A stretch of 64,000 nt of DNA from Flavobacterium limi (lineage in GTDB: Bacteria > Bacteroidota > Bacteroidia > Flavobacteriales > Flavobacteriaceae): positions 310,001 through 374,000 of the forward strand of contig NZ_JAADZV010000001.1 of assembly GCF_010645075.1 (NCBI RefSeq), read 5' to 3'. Shown piece by piece: positions 1-9,800 of the stretch; position 1 is the first letter of the stretch; each line of letters starts with the position of its first letter. Position numbers and translations under genes: made by a program. The notes beneath the pieces are model-generated. The model did not search any database and was not told the origin of the DNA. It worked only from the letters and a program-made list of their open reading frames with translations.

Positions 1-1578
1 ACCAAAATTATAGTCTGTTGTGGTCGTATCTTTTTTTACAAGCGAGTTTACACCACCAACAGTAACAATTTCTGATTTTGATTGTTTGGTTTTATTTGTA
101 GTGTATTTCCCTAGAATATTTGTTCTTAACTTTCTATTAAAAGTTTCGGCTTCATAATTCATTGAGATTATATTCTTTATGACTGTACTGTTTGTGGCCA
201 AATCATTATAAGCCGGATTTAATAAATCTTCATCTTTTCTTTCAGTTGCTTCATATTTATGATTTAATGACAATCTATGTCCATTAGTAATCATATAACC
301 CAAATTAGAGCGTGCATTTGTAATTTTTCTATCGGTGTTTGTAATGGTTTTTTTACCTTGTTGACCACCTTGAAGAGTTGCTAAGGGCACATGCACTAAT
401 TTGTCCTCGTATTCAGGTGTAGTATTAGTATTATCAGTATAAATTATATTACCATTAGCATCTCTTTTGATTATTGGCTGCCCATTTTCATCATAAATAA
501 GAACATAGGTTGGTCTGGTTCTTACCGTTCCGTCCCAGTTGTAGGCAAGCCCAACCGTATCCTGAACATAAGTGGTTCTATGACTTCTAACTGCATTAAC
601 ATTTAGTGCTAAATCTTTTATGAGGAAATTTTTCTTGTTATAGTTTAATAGGAATGCCTGTGCTTTAGTCTCATTAAAACGACCGACATAAGGTACTGCC
701 ATAGTGGTTCCGTGTGGGATTTCGGTGTAGCTGCTCGATCCATTGTAGCCAATGAAAAACTGATCTGCCCATTTAGTATCTGTAAAACCTGCTTCGAAGC
801 GTCCGCCAATTGATCTGTAATCATTATTAAATCTTTTTGCCCGGTAATACCTGATTATTTCTCCTCCCTGACCAACATAGGTAGATGATCTTCCCCAGGT
901 TTCATAACTATTATCGGTGTAAGTGTAAAATCCGGAACCTCTGAATGATAATCCTGTTTTTTTGTCACGATAAGTCCCACTTAAATCAGATTGAAAAGTA
1001 TTGAATGAACCATAAGAAACAGCAGCAGTTGCATTATTTTGAGACACATCTTTTTTCAACACTACATTAATAGCACCACCCACATAATCTCCCGTTAAAT
1101 GAGAAGGCAAAATCCCTTTGTAAACCTCAATACGCTCAATCATAGAAGGAGGAATGTTATTCAGGTTGAAAGACTGACCAAAAGTTGAAGCTTCTATTCC
1201 ATCAATAAATATTCCTATAGTACTTCCTGACATGCCGTTCAGATTGTATTCTACATTTGCACCTAATCCTCCATTTTGTCTAACACGTACTCCAACTGAT
1301 CTGTCCAGTAATTCATTTGTTGTCAGGTTTCTTAAAGATGCTTCTTTAGTGCTTATAATTGAAACAGCAAAACCCGAAGTTTCTATTTTCTTTGCTTTTG
1401 ATGTGCCCTGAACACTTACATTACTTAATTCTTCTGCTTTTTCGGATTCTTTCTTTTTTACTTTTTCAGTTTTGGACTCCTTCTCCTTAGTTTCCTTTTG
1501 TTTAGTATCATCTTGTTGTGAAAATGCAGGAAGAATCATTAAAAAAAATAGAATCGAAAAAGTAAATTTGTTACACAT
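1..1578 (-). CDS. TonB-dependent outer-membrane receptor (C-terminus beyond window)
   Basis: Reading from the ATG at 1576-1578 on the reverse strand gives an open frame to the window edge (526 codons, no stop). The N-terminus is a signal peptide ending in AFSQ. A short Lys/Glu-rich stretch and a TonB-box-like region follow, then a plug domain with typical phrases such as ATTNELLDR-like, GVRVRQNGG and IERIEVYKG, and then beta-barrel strands. It lacks the carboxypeptidase-D-like N-terminal domain of many Bacteroidota receptors. Function: energy-dependent import of a ligand across the outer membrane. The ligand cannot be read from the sequence. The adjacent remnant of a PchR/YbtA-like AraC gene, divergent from it, makes a siderophore a reasonable guess only. 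Confidence 0.9.
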   Translation of the reverse strand, partial: MCNKFTFSILFFLMILPAFSQQDDTKQKETKEKESKTEKVKKKESEKAEELSNVSVQGTSKAKKIETSGFAVSIISTKEASLRNLTTNELLDRSVGVRVRQNGGLGANVEYNLNGMSGSTIGIFIDGIEASTFGQSFNLNNIPPSMIERIEVYKGILPSHLTGDYVGGAINVVLKKDVSQNNATAAVSYGSFNTFQSDLSGTYRDKKTGLSFRGSGFYTYTDNSYETWGRSSTYVGQGGEIIRYYRAKRFNNDYRSIGGRFEAGFTDTKWADQFFIGYNGSSSYTEIPHGTTMAVPYVGRFNETKAQAFLLNYNKKNFLIKDLALNVNAVRSHRTTYVQDTVGLAYNWDGTVRTRPTYVLIYDENGQPIIKRDANGNIIYTDNTNTTPEYEDKLVHVPLATLQGGQQGKKTITNTDRKITNARSNLGYMITNGHRLSLNHKYEATERKDEDLLNPAYNDLATNSTVIKNIISMNYEAETFNRKLRTNILGKYTTNKTKQSKSEIVTVGGVNSLVKKDTTTTDYNFG

Positions 1579-1633
1579 GGTATTTAGTTAATTTTTTTAA
1601 CAGAAATTTATCCTTAATTAGACTTATTATAAA

Positions 1634-1641
1634 TAAATTTG
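1634..1641 (+). promoter_or_regulatory. -7 element of the araC remnant promoter
   Basis: TAAATTTG matches the Bacteroidota -7 consensus TAnnTTTG and points toward the araC remnant. No clear TTG lies 18-20 bases upstream, as expected for a promoter that needs an activator. The surrounding sequence is nearly repeated before the intact regulator near 10351. Confidence 0.4.
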
Positions 1642-1672
1642 CTGCAAAAATACTGTTGCAACGCTTAAAACA

Positions 1673-1713
1673 AATAGGGAAAAACGGATTATTATTTTGT
1701 AAAAACGGATTAT
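1673..1713 (+). promoter_or_regulatory. Tandem operator-like element, copy 1
   Basis: Two direct copies of AAAAACGGATTAT begin their ACGGATT cores at 1684 and 1705, exactly 21 bp apart (two helical turns). This is the geometry of paired AraC-family half-sites. The 41-bp block matches 39 of 41 bases of the block at 10389-10429 before an intact AraC-family gene. In this copy the repeats are out of phase with the remnant coding frame, so conservation is better explained by DNA binding than by protein coding. The binding protein is inferred. Confidence 0.55.
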
Positions 1714-1715
1714 TA

Positions 1716-1769
1716 TTGAGATTTAAATCAATCATTCTGGTGGAAGAAAAGCCAATTATAGATATTTGA
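1716..1769 (+). pseudogene. 5' remnant of an AraC-family regulator gene
   Basis: A TTG codon followed by 16 sense codons and a TGA reads LRFKSIILVEEKPIIDI. The intact regulator at 10433 starts MNFKSTILGHEEPFINI, so phase, start codon and about half of the residues are shared. Nothing after 1769 resembles the rest of the regulator. The piece therefore looks like a decayed or deleted paralog whose upstream control region survived. It sits divergently from the TonB receptor gene, the usual position for a receptor regulator. Confidence 0.6.
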
Positions 1770-1890
1770 GACTAGTTCTTAACCATCAAAAGACCCTTGT
1801 CTTTGTCTGTACGGAAAAGCACAGCGATTGCAATATTCTATACATCAATTCTGGTTGAAACCATTTTTTTCAGCTTCAAGGCATTATAAA

Positions 1891-1920
1891 ATAAAAAAAC
1901 AGCCCGAGGCTGTTTTTTTA
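1891..1920. terminator. Bidirectional intrinsic terminator
   Basis: Stem AACAGCC / GGCTGTT with loop CGA, preceded by an A-run and followed by a T-run, so it can work on both strands. It may end reverse-strand transcription from the RHS cassette and forward transcription from the former araC. I see no convincing gene between 1770 and 2042 apart from this hairpin. Confidence 0.75.
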
Positions 1921-2042
1921 TTTTATGCTATATTAACATCAATCATTGATAATCTGAAAATGTTAGATGGAATGATTAACCAACAACACATCTTAATACA
2001 TTACCAATCTACTGCGGGTTTTACTTTTTCAGGTTCAACTCT

Positions 2043-2657
2043 TTACAAAATAAATTTTTCGCATTCTTTTGAGTAAAAAAAGTTGTAAATAGTATGTTTT
2101 CCTCTAACATTAAAATCACACTCTAATCCTTTTTCTGCTACTTTTAAGTTATCAAAATTCCAAATAGAAATTTCACTTTTCTCAGGATTTATAATCACAT
2201 AAAATTTTGATTGCATATAGCCTAATCCATCATTGAAGTAATATTCTGCGATGTAACATTTACCATAATCTTTAATCTCTTTATTTATGAGTGAAAAAGT
2301 ATGATATTCTTTTTTAAAAAAATACTCAGGAACCTCAGAAACATTCGATTTCTGTAAAATAATTTGGTAATATTTTTTATTGTTAAGCTCATTTTGATTT
2401 ATATTATCTGTTTTAAAATAAAATATAAATTCGCTTAAAAAGAAATTATCCTCTTCCTTTTGTTTATTCACAATTGAGCAAGATTTATCTTCTTTGATAA
2501 GTGTAAAAGAATTATTAATATTTCTGCTTTTACTTATTGTATCAGCATGATTTATAAATTCTTTTTCTTTATTGCCATCAATTTTATCCTTTCTTATTTT
2601 ATTACAACTCGGCATAATGGATAGTAATAAAAAGTATATAATTATCTTGTTTGTCAT
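2043..2657 (-). CDS. Lipoprotein, candidate immunity protein of the RHS effector
   Basis: A 204-residue protein with a lipoprotein signal peptide; the lipobox IMPSC puts the acylated cysteine at residue 18. The mature part is charged, rich in Asn and Lys, and contains no family that I recognise. Its start lies 3 bp after the stop of the upstream RHS gene, so the two are co-transcribed and probably translationally coupled. A small gene directly behind a polymorphic-toxin gene is the standard place for an immunity gene. A lipoprotein facing the periplasm would fit protection against a peptidoglycan-degrading tip. Location and signal are seen; the immunity role is inferred. It could instead be an accessory lipoprotein. 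Confidence 0.6.
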   Translation of the reverse strand: MTNKIIIYFLLLSIMPSCNKIRKDKIDGNKEKEFINHADTISKSRNINNSFTLIKEDKSCSIVNKQKEEDNFFLSEFIFYFKTDNINQNELNNKKYYQIILQKSNVSEVPEYFFKKEYHTFSLINKEIKDYGKCYIAEYYFNDGLGYMQSKFYVIINPEKSEISIWNFDNLKVAEKGLECDFNVRGKHTIYNFFYSKECEKFIL

Positions 2658-2660
2658 AGT

Positions 2661-5600
2661 TTAGTAGTTTATCCTTGTTGGTTTGATTGCATTATCTATC
2701 ATTTCAAAAACATTTTTGGAATAATTTTCAAATTTACTATTATATCTTTGAGTTGCATTTTCCCAATTTCCACCTCCTGTCCAAGTAGTTTTCCCTCCTT
2801 TTGTAGTAATTCCTTTTTGATATAAAATTCCAATACCTGCCTTTATACTAAGACTTGGAGAAGGTGTTGTGTTTTTTGATAATCCAAATTGTTTTTTAGA
2901 GTCTGCCCAGTCATTTGAAGTTACACTATAATAAACATTTGATTGCATAATATCCGAAAAGGAACTGTTTTGACTAAGTTTTACATTTGAGGTTCCCATA
3001 TTGGTTTCTCTCATTATAATTGCCTTAACAAGTGTTGGGTCTAAATCAGGCACTGAACTTGGGTCATTAATTAAATTTCCATTAGTATGTTTTGGTGTTG
3101 TACCATTATTTTTATTCTCATTAAAAATATAGGTATGTGCAGCTATCTCATAATCATATTGCTGATATTTTGGAGCTGTTGTAACAGATTCTCCTTTCTT
3201 AGTGATAACATCAGGCATAGGTGCTTCTTCTTTTGTTCCATCATCTTTTTGAACATATGTTTTGAATTCTGTATCTGATTTAATACGTGATATTTCTTGC
3301 CCATTCATGTTAAAAGTAACAATATCATCAGGAGCCATTCCATCAGGGTCTATAAACCTCATTGGATTATTAAATGCATAATTATACGAACTGTGTCTTC
3401 TCATTTTTTCCGCCAATGGGTCAATATTCATCCATCGACCAAGTGCAGGATCATAATTACGTGCTCCATAGTCATACCAATTCAATTGAGAGCCACCAAT
3501 ATTATCATCTTGCAGCTCCTTGCCATTGTACTTATACTTTAAAGCATCATTTGAAGAAGGAGTAACCCCATTATATCCGACCTGTTTTAATCCAAAAGGA
3601 TAGTAGTTGTTTTCTTCCTGAATGATAAGGTTTTTATCATAACTCAAACGAACATTCCCAAGATGGTCTTTATATTGATATACATATTTATAAGAACTTC
3701 CATTAGGTTCCACATATCCTTCAGCTGTTGGGAAGAACTTAAATTCGACAGGATTTTGATCTGTTTTTTTGTACTGATAACCTCCTAAATAATCCGTTGT
3801 GGTGGTTGATGTACCTTTTGCAGCTATTTTCTGTACTTTTTGCCCAACAGCATTGTAAATATAAACAATGTTTCCTGCCGACCCAAATGTGATTTTTGTT
3901 GGCAAATCTAAATAGTTGTAGGTTATGCCATCCGAAGCAGCTGTACCTATGCCTTTGTTTAAATCCCTTAGAATATTCCCATTGGCATCATAGGCATAAT
4001 CATTGCCAGGCGTATTCTTAAATTCGTACAAAAAATTTGAGTTATTGCCAACCGTATCGTCCACTTTTGCCAGCTGATTACTTAAGTTGTTATTGAAGTA
4101 ATTATAAGTCAAATCATCTATTAAGGTTTGGGTGTTATCATTCAAACTCCCGTAACGTTTCAAATGCATGATATTTCCGTTTTTGTCATAATCTACACTC
4201 TCATCATATACATTGGTAACGGTTGTCTGCTTTTTGTAGAGACCAGCTCTAAGTCGGTTTAAGTTATCATACTTATACCCGTAGGTTCTTATTATTCCAT
4301 TATCAGAATTGGTTGCCCATTGGGTTTCTGCAATATTTCCATTATACAATGGATCAACTCCGGTAATCCCAGAAGTTGTTGTATTGTAATTGATCTTAAA
4401 CGCAAACAGATCCTTGGGATCCCCGTCTTTGGAAAGTGCATTAATATCATTAATTGAAGTTAGCCATCCACGGATATTATAATTATAATGAATTTTTTGG
4501 GCAGGATCTACAGTCGGAGCATTTCCCGTTTTTTTAGAGATTAATTGCCCCAATTCATCATAACTGTTACTGGCAATTAGTTCAACTGCCCCATCATTTA
4601 TTTGATGAGTTTGAGTAAGCAGTCTTCCCTGGGGTGAATACGTAAAGTCTTCCCTTGTTTTTAATTCTGTACTGCCCGAATTCCTTTTGTGACGGGTAAT
4701 GGTGTACTGTGGCTTTCCTATAAAATCCAGTTTGCTATCCGTATAGGTATATCCCCCCAGGAAATTTGTTGAATAAGTCCTTATTGACCTAGCTTTTTTA
4801 TCATAAAATGAATAACTAAATTCATTAGCATATGTTGTACTGGTTTGCAACACACGTATCCAGGTGCCTGTTAGTAAGCCTTTTGGTTTTACTGTTGCAT
4901 TATAATATACTGGTTCACCTTCTACATTCGGTACAAAAGTAGGTACATTAGGATAGTTGTAATCATCATAATAATTTACTGTCAAAACATGATAACCTGA
5001 AGTAGGCCAAGCCAAATTAGTATATCGAAAAACAACACCGTTTATGGTAGTATTAGTAAGATTAGCTATTTTAGTCTCACTAAAATTAACTGTATAACCA
5101 TTTTGAGTATTTTGTAACGTAGTGCGCGTTGTATTAGTAACAGTTGCCGGGTACCAGGCTGTAAGTACGGCACGGTTAAGTGCATCATATTTTGTAATTA
5201 GCCATCCTTGTGATGTTAAATCACTGAAAGGGGACGCGGCCGGACCAGTTGCGACTATCCTGTCCAGTCTATCATACACCATAAACTCCCATTGTTTTCC
5301 CGGTAATTTCTTTTCTACCAGACGCTTTTTTGAATCATATTTATATTGATAGGCCAAATCGTTTAATTGACTGTTTATTGTTGTCATTGATGCGGTAGTT
5401 GCCTCCATTTTGGGCGGTAGAACAAAACTTAGATTACCATAATGATCGTAAATATAATAAGTATCGTATTTTTCATTGACAGTTAGTTCTCCCACTGTTC
5501 CATAAGTTCTTTTTAAGACAACCTGCCCTAACTTGTTCTTAAATTCTATTGTTGAACCAGTGGATTCATTTGCAGGAGTCGGATTGCTTATTGAATTCTC

Positions 5601-6554
5601 ATCGTAGGTTACTGTTTTGTAAAGTTCATTGGCACTGTAATAACCACTGTTTGCTGTACTTTGTGTGAGTGTTGGGGTGTAGGTATTATTCGCAAAAGAC
5701 AAACTCACTCCAAAATTCTTTACTTCACTGGTTGTGTTGGTTTGATAATCCAGCTTTATTTCGTGACCACTGTTTAGTCTCCAATCATATCCGGGAGCTG
5801 CTTGTTTTAAAACACGATTCAAGGGTGATGCTTCGAGCTGTTTCTCTGAATAGGGATTGATATCAACAGTAGTCATTCCAGGGAAATCAGCTTCAAATTT
5901 GTTGTCGTCATAAAATGATCTGACACCATCTAAAGCATCTGTTCTATAAATCCCACCATTAGTTGCAACAGCATAGGGCAGATACTCCTTAGGCTGACGG
6001 CCAAATGAATCGTATTCTATAGGTGTTATAACATCTTTAAATTCCAGATTATTAGTAATCGGGTTATGAATTTCACCCGCTCTAATACCTACACTCTGCA
6101 TAGGCCGTCCCAGGCCATCAAAATAAGTTATGGATTCTTGTTTTTGATTGTTGTTTAATGTGGCACTACTGGTTGCGGCAATAGTCGGGGTTATGGTATG
6201 GATATAGTTTTTATTTGTCAAGACTCCAGGATCCACAAGTATTGATAGTTCAGCATATTCATATAAAGTTCCCCAGCCATCATCTATCATATAATCAATT
6301 AAGATGTGATGAGGGGCGGATCCATTCCACAATATTGAAACTGAAGCTAAATCACCGCTTATATTTTCGCTAAGTATTTGACCACCCTGGACATGCCAAC
6401 TAGCATCAATAATATCATTACCAACTTGAACTAAATTATAATTGGTAATTTCCCCAAATATTACTCTGTCTGGCCCATTAATATATTGAGCATTCACTGT
6501 AAAAGAGAATAAATTAATGATTAAAATTGTTAAAATAAAAGTAATTTTATTCAT
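2661..6554 (-). CDS. Exported RHS-repeat protein with lysozyme-like C-terminal domain
   Basis: About 1297 residues from the ATG at 6554; an in-frame ATG at 6569 adds only MYKHY before a better signal peptide (ITFILTILIINLF...NAQ). Numbers below count from the 6569 start. An N-terminal Bacteroidota RHS domain (DUF6443-like, phrase YFDGLGRPMQSV) is followed by many YD repeats. The RHS core ends near residue 1078 (phrases ARNYDPALGRW, NNPMRFIDPDGM). The last 224 residues form a variable tip: LVKAIIMRETNMG with Glu1188, then SIKAGIGILYQKG and ATQRYN, which resembles the goose-lysozyme/SLT fold with a single catalytic Glu. The likely target is peptidoglycan. It is second in a reverse-strand cassette, after another RHS protein and before a lipoprotein. 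The tip assignment is by pattern only. Confidence 0.8.
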   Translation of the reverse strand: MNKITFILTILIINLFSFTVNAQYINGPDRVIFGEITNYNLVQVGNDIIDASWHVQGGQILSENISGDLASVSILWNGSAPHHILIDYMIDDGWGTLYEYAELSILVDPGVLTNKNYIHTITPTIAATSSATLNNNQKQESITYFDGLGRPMQSVGIRAGEIHNPITNNLEFKDVITPIEYDSFGRQPKEYLPYAVATNGGIYRTDALDGVRSFYDDNKFEADFPGMTTVDINPYSEKQLEASPLNRVLKQAAPGYDWRLNSGHEIKLDYQTNTTSEVKNFGVSLSFANNTYTPTLTQSTANSGYYSANELYKTVTYDENSISNPTPANESTGSTIEFKNKLGQVVLKRTYGTVGELTVNEKYDTYYIYDHYGNLSFVLPPKMEATTASMTTINSQLNDLAYQYKYDSKKRLVEKKLPGKQWEFMVYDRLDRIVATGPAASPFSDLTSQGWLITKYDALNRAVLTAWYPATVTNTTRTTLQNTQNGYTVNFSETKIANLTNTTINGVVFRYTNLAWPTSGYHVLTVNYYDDYNYPNVPTFVPNVEGEPVYYNATVKPKGLLTGTWIRVLQTSTTYANEFSYSFYDKKARSIRTYSTNFLGGYTYTDSKLDFIGKPQYTITRHKRNSGSTELKTREDFTYSPQGRLLTQTHQINDGAVELIASNSYDELGQLISKKTGNAPTVDPAQKIHYNYNIRGWLTSINDINALSKDGDPKDLFAFKINYNTTTSGITGVDPLYNGNIAETQWATNSDNGIIRTYGYKYDNLNRLRAGLYKKQTTVTNVYDESVDYDKNGNIMHLKRYGSLNDNTQTLIDDLTYNYFNNNLSNQLAKVDDTVGNNSNFLYEFKNTPGNDYAYDANGNILRDLNKGIGTAASDGITYNYLDLPTKITFGSAGNIVYIYNAVGQKVQKIAAKGTSTTTTDYLGGYQYKKTDQNPVEFKFFPTAEGYVEPNGSSYKYVYQYKDHLGNVRLSYDKNLIIQEENNYYPFGLKQVGYNGVTPSSNDALKYKYNGKELQDDNIGGSQLNWYDYGARNYDPALGRWMNIDPLAEKMRRHSSYNYAFNNPMRFIDPDGMAPDDIVTFNMNGQEISRIKSDTEFKTYVQKDDGTKEEAPMPDVITKKGESVTTAPKYQQYDYEIAAHTYIFNENKNNGTTPKHTNGNLINDPSSVPDLDPTLVKAIIMRETNMGTSNVKLSQNSSFSDIMQSNVYYSVTSNDWADSKKQFGLSKNTTPSPSLSIKAGIGILYQKGITTKGGKTTWTGGGNWENATQRYNSKFENYSKNVFEMIDNAIKPTRINY

Positions 6555-6569
6555 ATAATGTTTATACAT

Positions 6570-6817
6570 GACTTTGTTATTAATTTTTACTATAATCTCA
6601 TTCAGGTAACATCATTTATCATCCATTCCCTTTATTCTGAGGTTTTATTACTAAGGTAGTATTTTGAAAGTTTTCTATTTTAATGTAATAGGCTATCTCC
6701 TTGTGAATTTTTGTTAAGACAATATTTTGATCATTATTCACGGTATTCAATAGGTTTATTTTCTATATACTAAAAAAGGAGAACACCAATAAATTAGATA
6801 TTAATACTATATTCGGA
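6570..6817. other. Intergenic spacer between the two RHS genes
   Basis: 248 bases of AT-rich sequence without an open frame, a clear hairpin terminator or a good TAnnTTTG promoter on the reverse strand. Co-transcription of the two RHS genes is possible, but the distance leaves room for a separate weak promoter. Confidence 0.4.
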
Positions 6818-9800
6818 TTATTTTTTATAATTATATATGGTTTTCGATAGAATTTTACCGTCGTGATCTTTTGTAACTTGTAATCTGTTAAAAGAATCGT
6901 ACTCGTAATATGTTGTCATGCCTTTAGGATCAGTAGTACTTGTCATACCAACCAGAGGTTTATATGTGAACGTAGTTACCTGCGCATTAGGTAAGCTTGT
7001 TCGCAAAACATTTAATATAGTGCGAATTTCAATATCTGTCAATGCAACATTCTGAAACACTCCGCTATTTAGTTTGGTTAATGTGGCAGTGCCTAAAACA
7101 TTAATAATGTCCTGGTGAGTGGCATTTACCACTTTAGCTATTGGGTATTGATTGTTGTACCCCCATATAATTGTATTGGGCTGACCAACTCCTAATTTAT
7201 ACTGTAGTATATTTCCATTAGCATCATAAATATCATAACTGACTTTTTGATCCATATTGCTGTTGGGGTTAATATTTATATTATCCTGCTTTTCATATAT
7301 TGAGCCCAAACGATAGGTATCATGTCCTGCCCATGTTTCTTTTTTATAGCGATTATAAACCTCGCCAATATATTGAGAATCGATCTTTTTTCTGCTTAAG
7401 ATCTGCTTGTCTATAAGATTAGCACTAATCATCTGGTTCAATACTCCATTTGTGTCATATTGGAGACTATTTACCAAATCAGTAGGATAGAAATTTTCTG
7501 TAGAGGTAACCTTGCCATCACTATTAGTCGCTTTTATTTTTGTCGGCATGGTATTGTATTTGTTTTCATACTCATAGTCTACAGTGGATGTCAGATGTTC
7601 ACCTTGCCCCAAATAATCAGTCGTAGATGTAGAAGATAGCACTTTAGCTATATCTGTATAAATTTGATATTTAACAGCCCGTAGCGCTTGTCCATAAACA
7701 CTCCTTACATTTGGATCGCTCGAATAATACTCCGATCTTCCGAAATGCATGCGGCCTATTTTGAGTCCATATACATAATGAGGCAACTGTACCATTGATC
7801 TTTCATATGGTGAAATAGCTTTGTATATATTGGTAGTGGACTGTACGAGATTTCCATTTTCATTAAAAATCTCTTTTTTTACAAGATGTCCCCTGTTCCA
7901 ATCGTAATTTGGGGCAGGAGCGAATGGATAGGTATCATAATCAGGGGGATTTAGATTAAAAATATTATCATAAATAGCATCTTTGAGTATACCAAATCGA
8001 ATGTTAAATACTTTTGGTCTCCAAAAGAGCATATCACAGTTACTTTCACAATCCCCACCATTAGGCCAGCTGTAACCGTCTTCTTCTACTTCATATTGAA
8101 ATTTAAAATCATTGTTTTGTCCCAATATTCCATTATTTGCAAAATCATAAACAGATTTTCCATTACCGGATCTGTACTCTGTTACCCTGTCATAACCAAT
8201 AACCCTGTTATCGATGCTTTTCAATTCAGCTTGAGAGTCACCGAATCGGCTTAAATTTTGTTCATAATAAGCTAAATTATTTTGGGGATTAAGAGATCTA
8301 TGCGACAATATCCTTGCCATAACTGGCTTTGCCACTATTTTGCCCGAAGTCACTCCTGAAATAGCGTTGTAGTCATAGTGAATATTATCGGTTTTTACAC
8401 CATCGCGGGTGATAATTTTTTTAATCCTTAGTCCAGGACCAATAAATGTTTCACCTTCATCCAGATGTTTATTTGGTTCAAATTCATATTCAACGCTTCC
8501 TCCCGTTGGATATTCGATTTTGTTTAGCATTCCTATACCCATATACTGTGCATTTGAACGCCTGTCTGCTCCGTCCATCATAAACATGCGACCACTATAA
8601 TTCTGAAGCGGTTCTACCCGAAACCGTCTATTATTTAAGCTGAGGTCAGGATAAATATAGAGCTTTGGAATCAGCATTTGATTCGTTGCCCCATTGTAAT
8701 ATCCCCACTGGTCAATAGAAAAGGAGTTATTATTTGGTAAATTTTGACCTATACTCCCCCCAAAAGATTCTAAATTGTAATAAAATTTATGGGACTGATA
8801 ATCTGTACTACCAGTACCATACTCTTGCATCTCAGTTAAAATCTCACGATGGTAATTCATTATTTTTACATCACTGACATTAGAAGGATTAGGAGAATAA
8901 TTTGTACGATATCCCAATTTATTCCTTTTAATTAGTATTCCTTTATCATAAACTTTCAATTCCATTAAATTAGAACCTTTATTCCCTTGTTTATAGTTAT
9001 TATAAACATACTCTAGTTTCATGTTGTCATACTCAATTCCTGATAATCTTTTAGTTATTGTTTGAGAATATATATTGTCTACTACATTTACTAAAGTATC
9101 ATAGACTGGAACCAATGAGTTATTAGTTTGAAATCCCAAATATTTATTTTTAACCTGCATGGGATTAGGTGATACAAAAACTGTTTCATTCTCGTATTTA
9201 TAAGTTATGATCTTATTATTTGGTGTTATTACTTTAGTTAAACACCAGGAACTTACATAGTTTAAAGCATCTAATGTTGCAGACACAGATTTTCCAGGTT
9301 CGAAGGCTTCAGTCCTCAGTTCTTTTCTAGTTACCCATCCAATATAGTCATCAATGACTCCTAGATCTTCAAATTCATGATAATATTGGCCTGGAGTCCT
9401 AAATGAGACAGAATTTACTCTTGAATTCTCATGGGTTTTCTCGAATGCCTCAAAATAATATCGTGTATTATCGGTATCTGTAATAATAAATTTACCTATG
9501 TAATAATCCTGATCACGGTTTGATACATTTTCTCTGTCAAGAGAATAACTAATTTTTAATCCCTGCCATGGAATCTGATGCACAGTAACATTCCCGTTAT
9601 CAATATCAAATACAAATTTACCGGACTTTCCATTAAAGTTGAATTCAAATATGTCCGGTTCATAATCTACAATTTGGGTTGCAGGTCTAAAATCAGCATG
9701 CGTAGGTTCTAAATAAAAAGGTTTAAAAATTGAATTATGGAGTTGATAAACATCATTTGTTTGATTAGATTGACTAATCCAATAATTAAAATTCACGTCC

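Noticed and set aside
1828-2076. Open frame of 82 codons downstream of the araC remnant
   Set aside because: It runs straight through a bidirectional terminator hairpin and overlaps the end of the lipoprotein gene; there is no promoter and no protein-like pattern.
3087-3565. Forward open frames opposite the first RHS gene
   Set aside because: They are the antisense of conserved RHS core sequence and have Cys/Ile-rich composition typical of shadows.
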